Shown here piece after piece: positions 63,767 to 64,000 of a stretch of DNA of 64,000 nucleotides. The notes beneath the pieces are model-generated. The model was not told the origin of the DNA. It saw only the letters and a program-made list of their open reading frames with translations, and searched no databases. The position numbers were made by a program, and so were the translations under genes. This DNA is from Pacificibacter maritimus (GTDB taxonomy: Bacteria > Pseudomonadota > Alphaproteobacteria > Rhodobacterales > Rhodobacteraceae): NCBI RefSeq assembly GCF_003814915.1, contig NZ_RKQK01000005.1, positions 186,001-250,000 of the forward strand, written 5' to 3'. Positions within the stretch are counted from its first letter, which is position 1. Every line of letters starts with the position of its first letter.

Positions 63767-64000
63767 ATGACTGATCAAAGCCCATCCGACCTTGTGTTTT
63801 TCACTAAAAACCTTTGCCTTTCGCAAGGAAATAAAACGATTTTGCGGGACATAAACGTCGATGTTTCCACGCAGCGTATTGGAATTGTAGGGCGCAATGG
63901 ATCAGGTAAAACCACTTTGGCGCGTGTTCTGGCTGGATTGCTCGCGCCAAGTTCTGGATCTGTCTCCATATGTGGAATCGATCCTGCGAAAGATCGAAAA
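63767..64000 (+). CDS. ABC transporter ATPase, N-terminal part (gene runs off the window)
   Basis: 78 codons are visible from ATG 63767. The frame reads VFFTKNLCLSQGNKTILRDI, then Walker A GIVGRNGSGKTTLARVLAGL, then LAPSSGSVSICG, i.e. the start of a small ABC ATPase of the CbiO/energy-coupling type. BioM of Rhodobacteraceae is one candidate, but no bioY is visible upstream. The 3' end is outside the window. Confidence 0.85.
   Translation, partial: MTDQSPSDLVFFTKNLCLSQGNKTILRDINVDVSTQRIGIVGRNGSGKTTLARVLAGLLAPSSGSVSICGIDPAKDRK

Noticed and set aside
63568-63774. Forward frame upstream of the last ABC gene, considered as a possible bioY or small membrane protein
   Set aside because: No BioY helices or motifs, a poor start, and it overlaps the ABC start in another frame.

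Overview
The window reads as chromosomal DNA of an alphaproteobacterium of the Rhodobacteraceae, most likely the marine Roseobacter group. The signs are the rpoC/str/S10/spc/alpha gene order, an ATP12 chaperone gene, an Aap-type general amino-acid ABC transporter, the rpmH-rnpA-yidD-ttcA-yidC-yihA-argB operon, a NavBac sodium channel, a luxR/luxI pair and a BCCT osmolyte transporter. Base composition is moderate and looks even, except in a few accessory genes. The genus cannot be fixed from sequence reading alone.

Layout. 1-1570 is the 3' end of rpoC, followed by a reverse-strand glycosyltransferase and a DMT-family exporter. 3777-8320 is the str operon (rpsL, rpsG, fusA, tuf). 8352-28114 holds the S10, spc and alpha ribosomal protein clusters in canonical order. 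They are interrupted at three points: between rplW and rplB by a PvuRts1I/AbaSI-type modification-dependent endonuclease; between rplP and rpmC by a NavBac channel, an unknown Cys/His/Asp protein and a TIGR02466 2OG-Fe(II)-type oxygenase; and between rpmD and rplO by a Tat-exported metallo-beta-lactamase-fold protein and a DUF1127 peptide. Breaks coincide with intrinsic terminators, so the ribosomal block is probably several transcription units rather than one. 28385-29637 is a quorum-sensing pair. 29722-33895 is a housekeeping row (rarA, crcB, a pseudouridine synthase, a HAD phosphatase, ATP12). 34210-38696 is aapJQMP.

38771-46180 on the reverse strand is the long rpmH-rnpA-yidD-ttcA-(GGDEF/EAL)-yidC-yihA-argB-(SixA-like) operon. 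46444-50083 on the forward strand has a TVP38/VTT membrane protein, an overlapping flavin disulfide oxidoreductase and a sensor kinase. tRNA-Arg(ACG) at 50170 is followed by a decayed stretch: an IS481-type transposase remnant, an AGE-family epimerase, an unrecognised fragment, a frameshifted oligopeptide-ABC ATPase remnant, and then an intact BCCT transporter. 55023-61421 is a sugar uptake regulon (kinase, LacI-type repressor, RbsD/FucU mutarotase, ABC transporter) with three copies of one perfect palindrome placed at its control regions. 61499-63382 is a photolyase with two overlapping small genes. The window ends inside an ABC ATPase gene.

The most unusual observation is the PvuRts1I-type endonuclease gene, with foreign-looking codon use, lodged inside the S10 operon directly behind an intrinsic terminator. 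Gene-family calls rest on motif recognition from the given sequence; no database search was possible.
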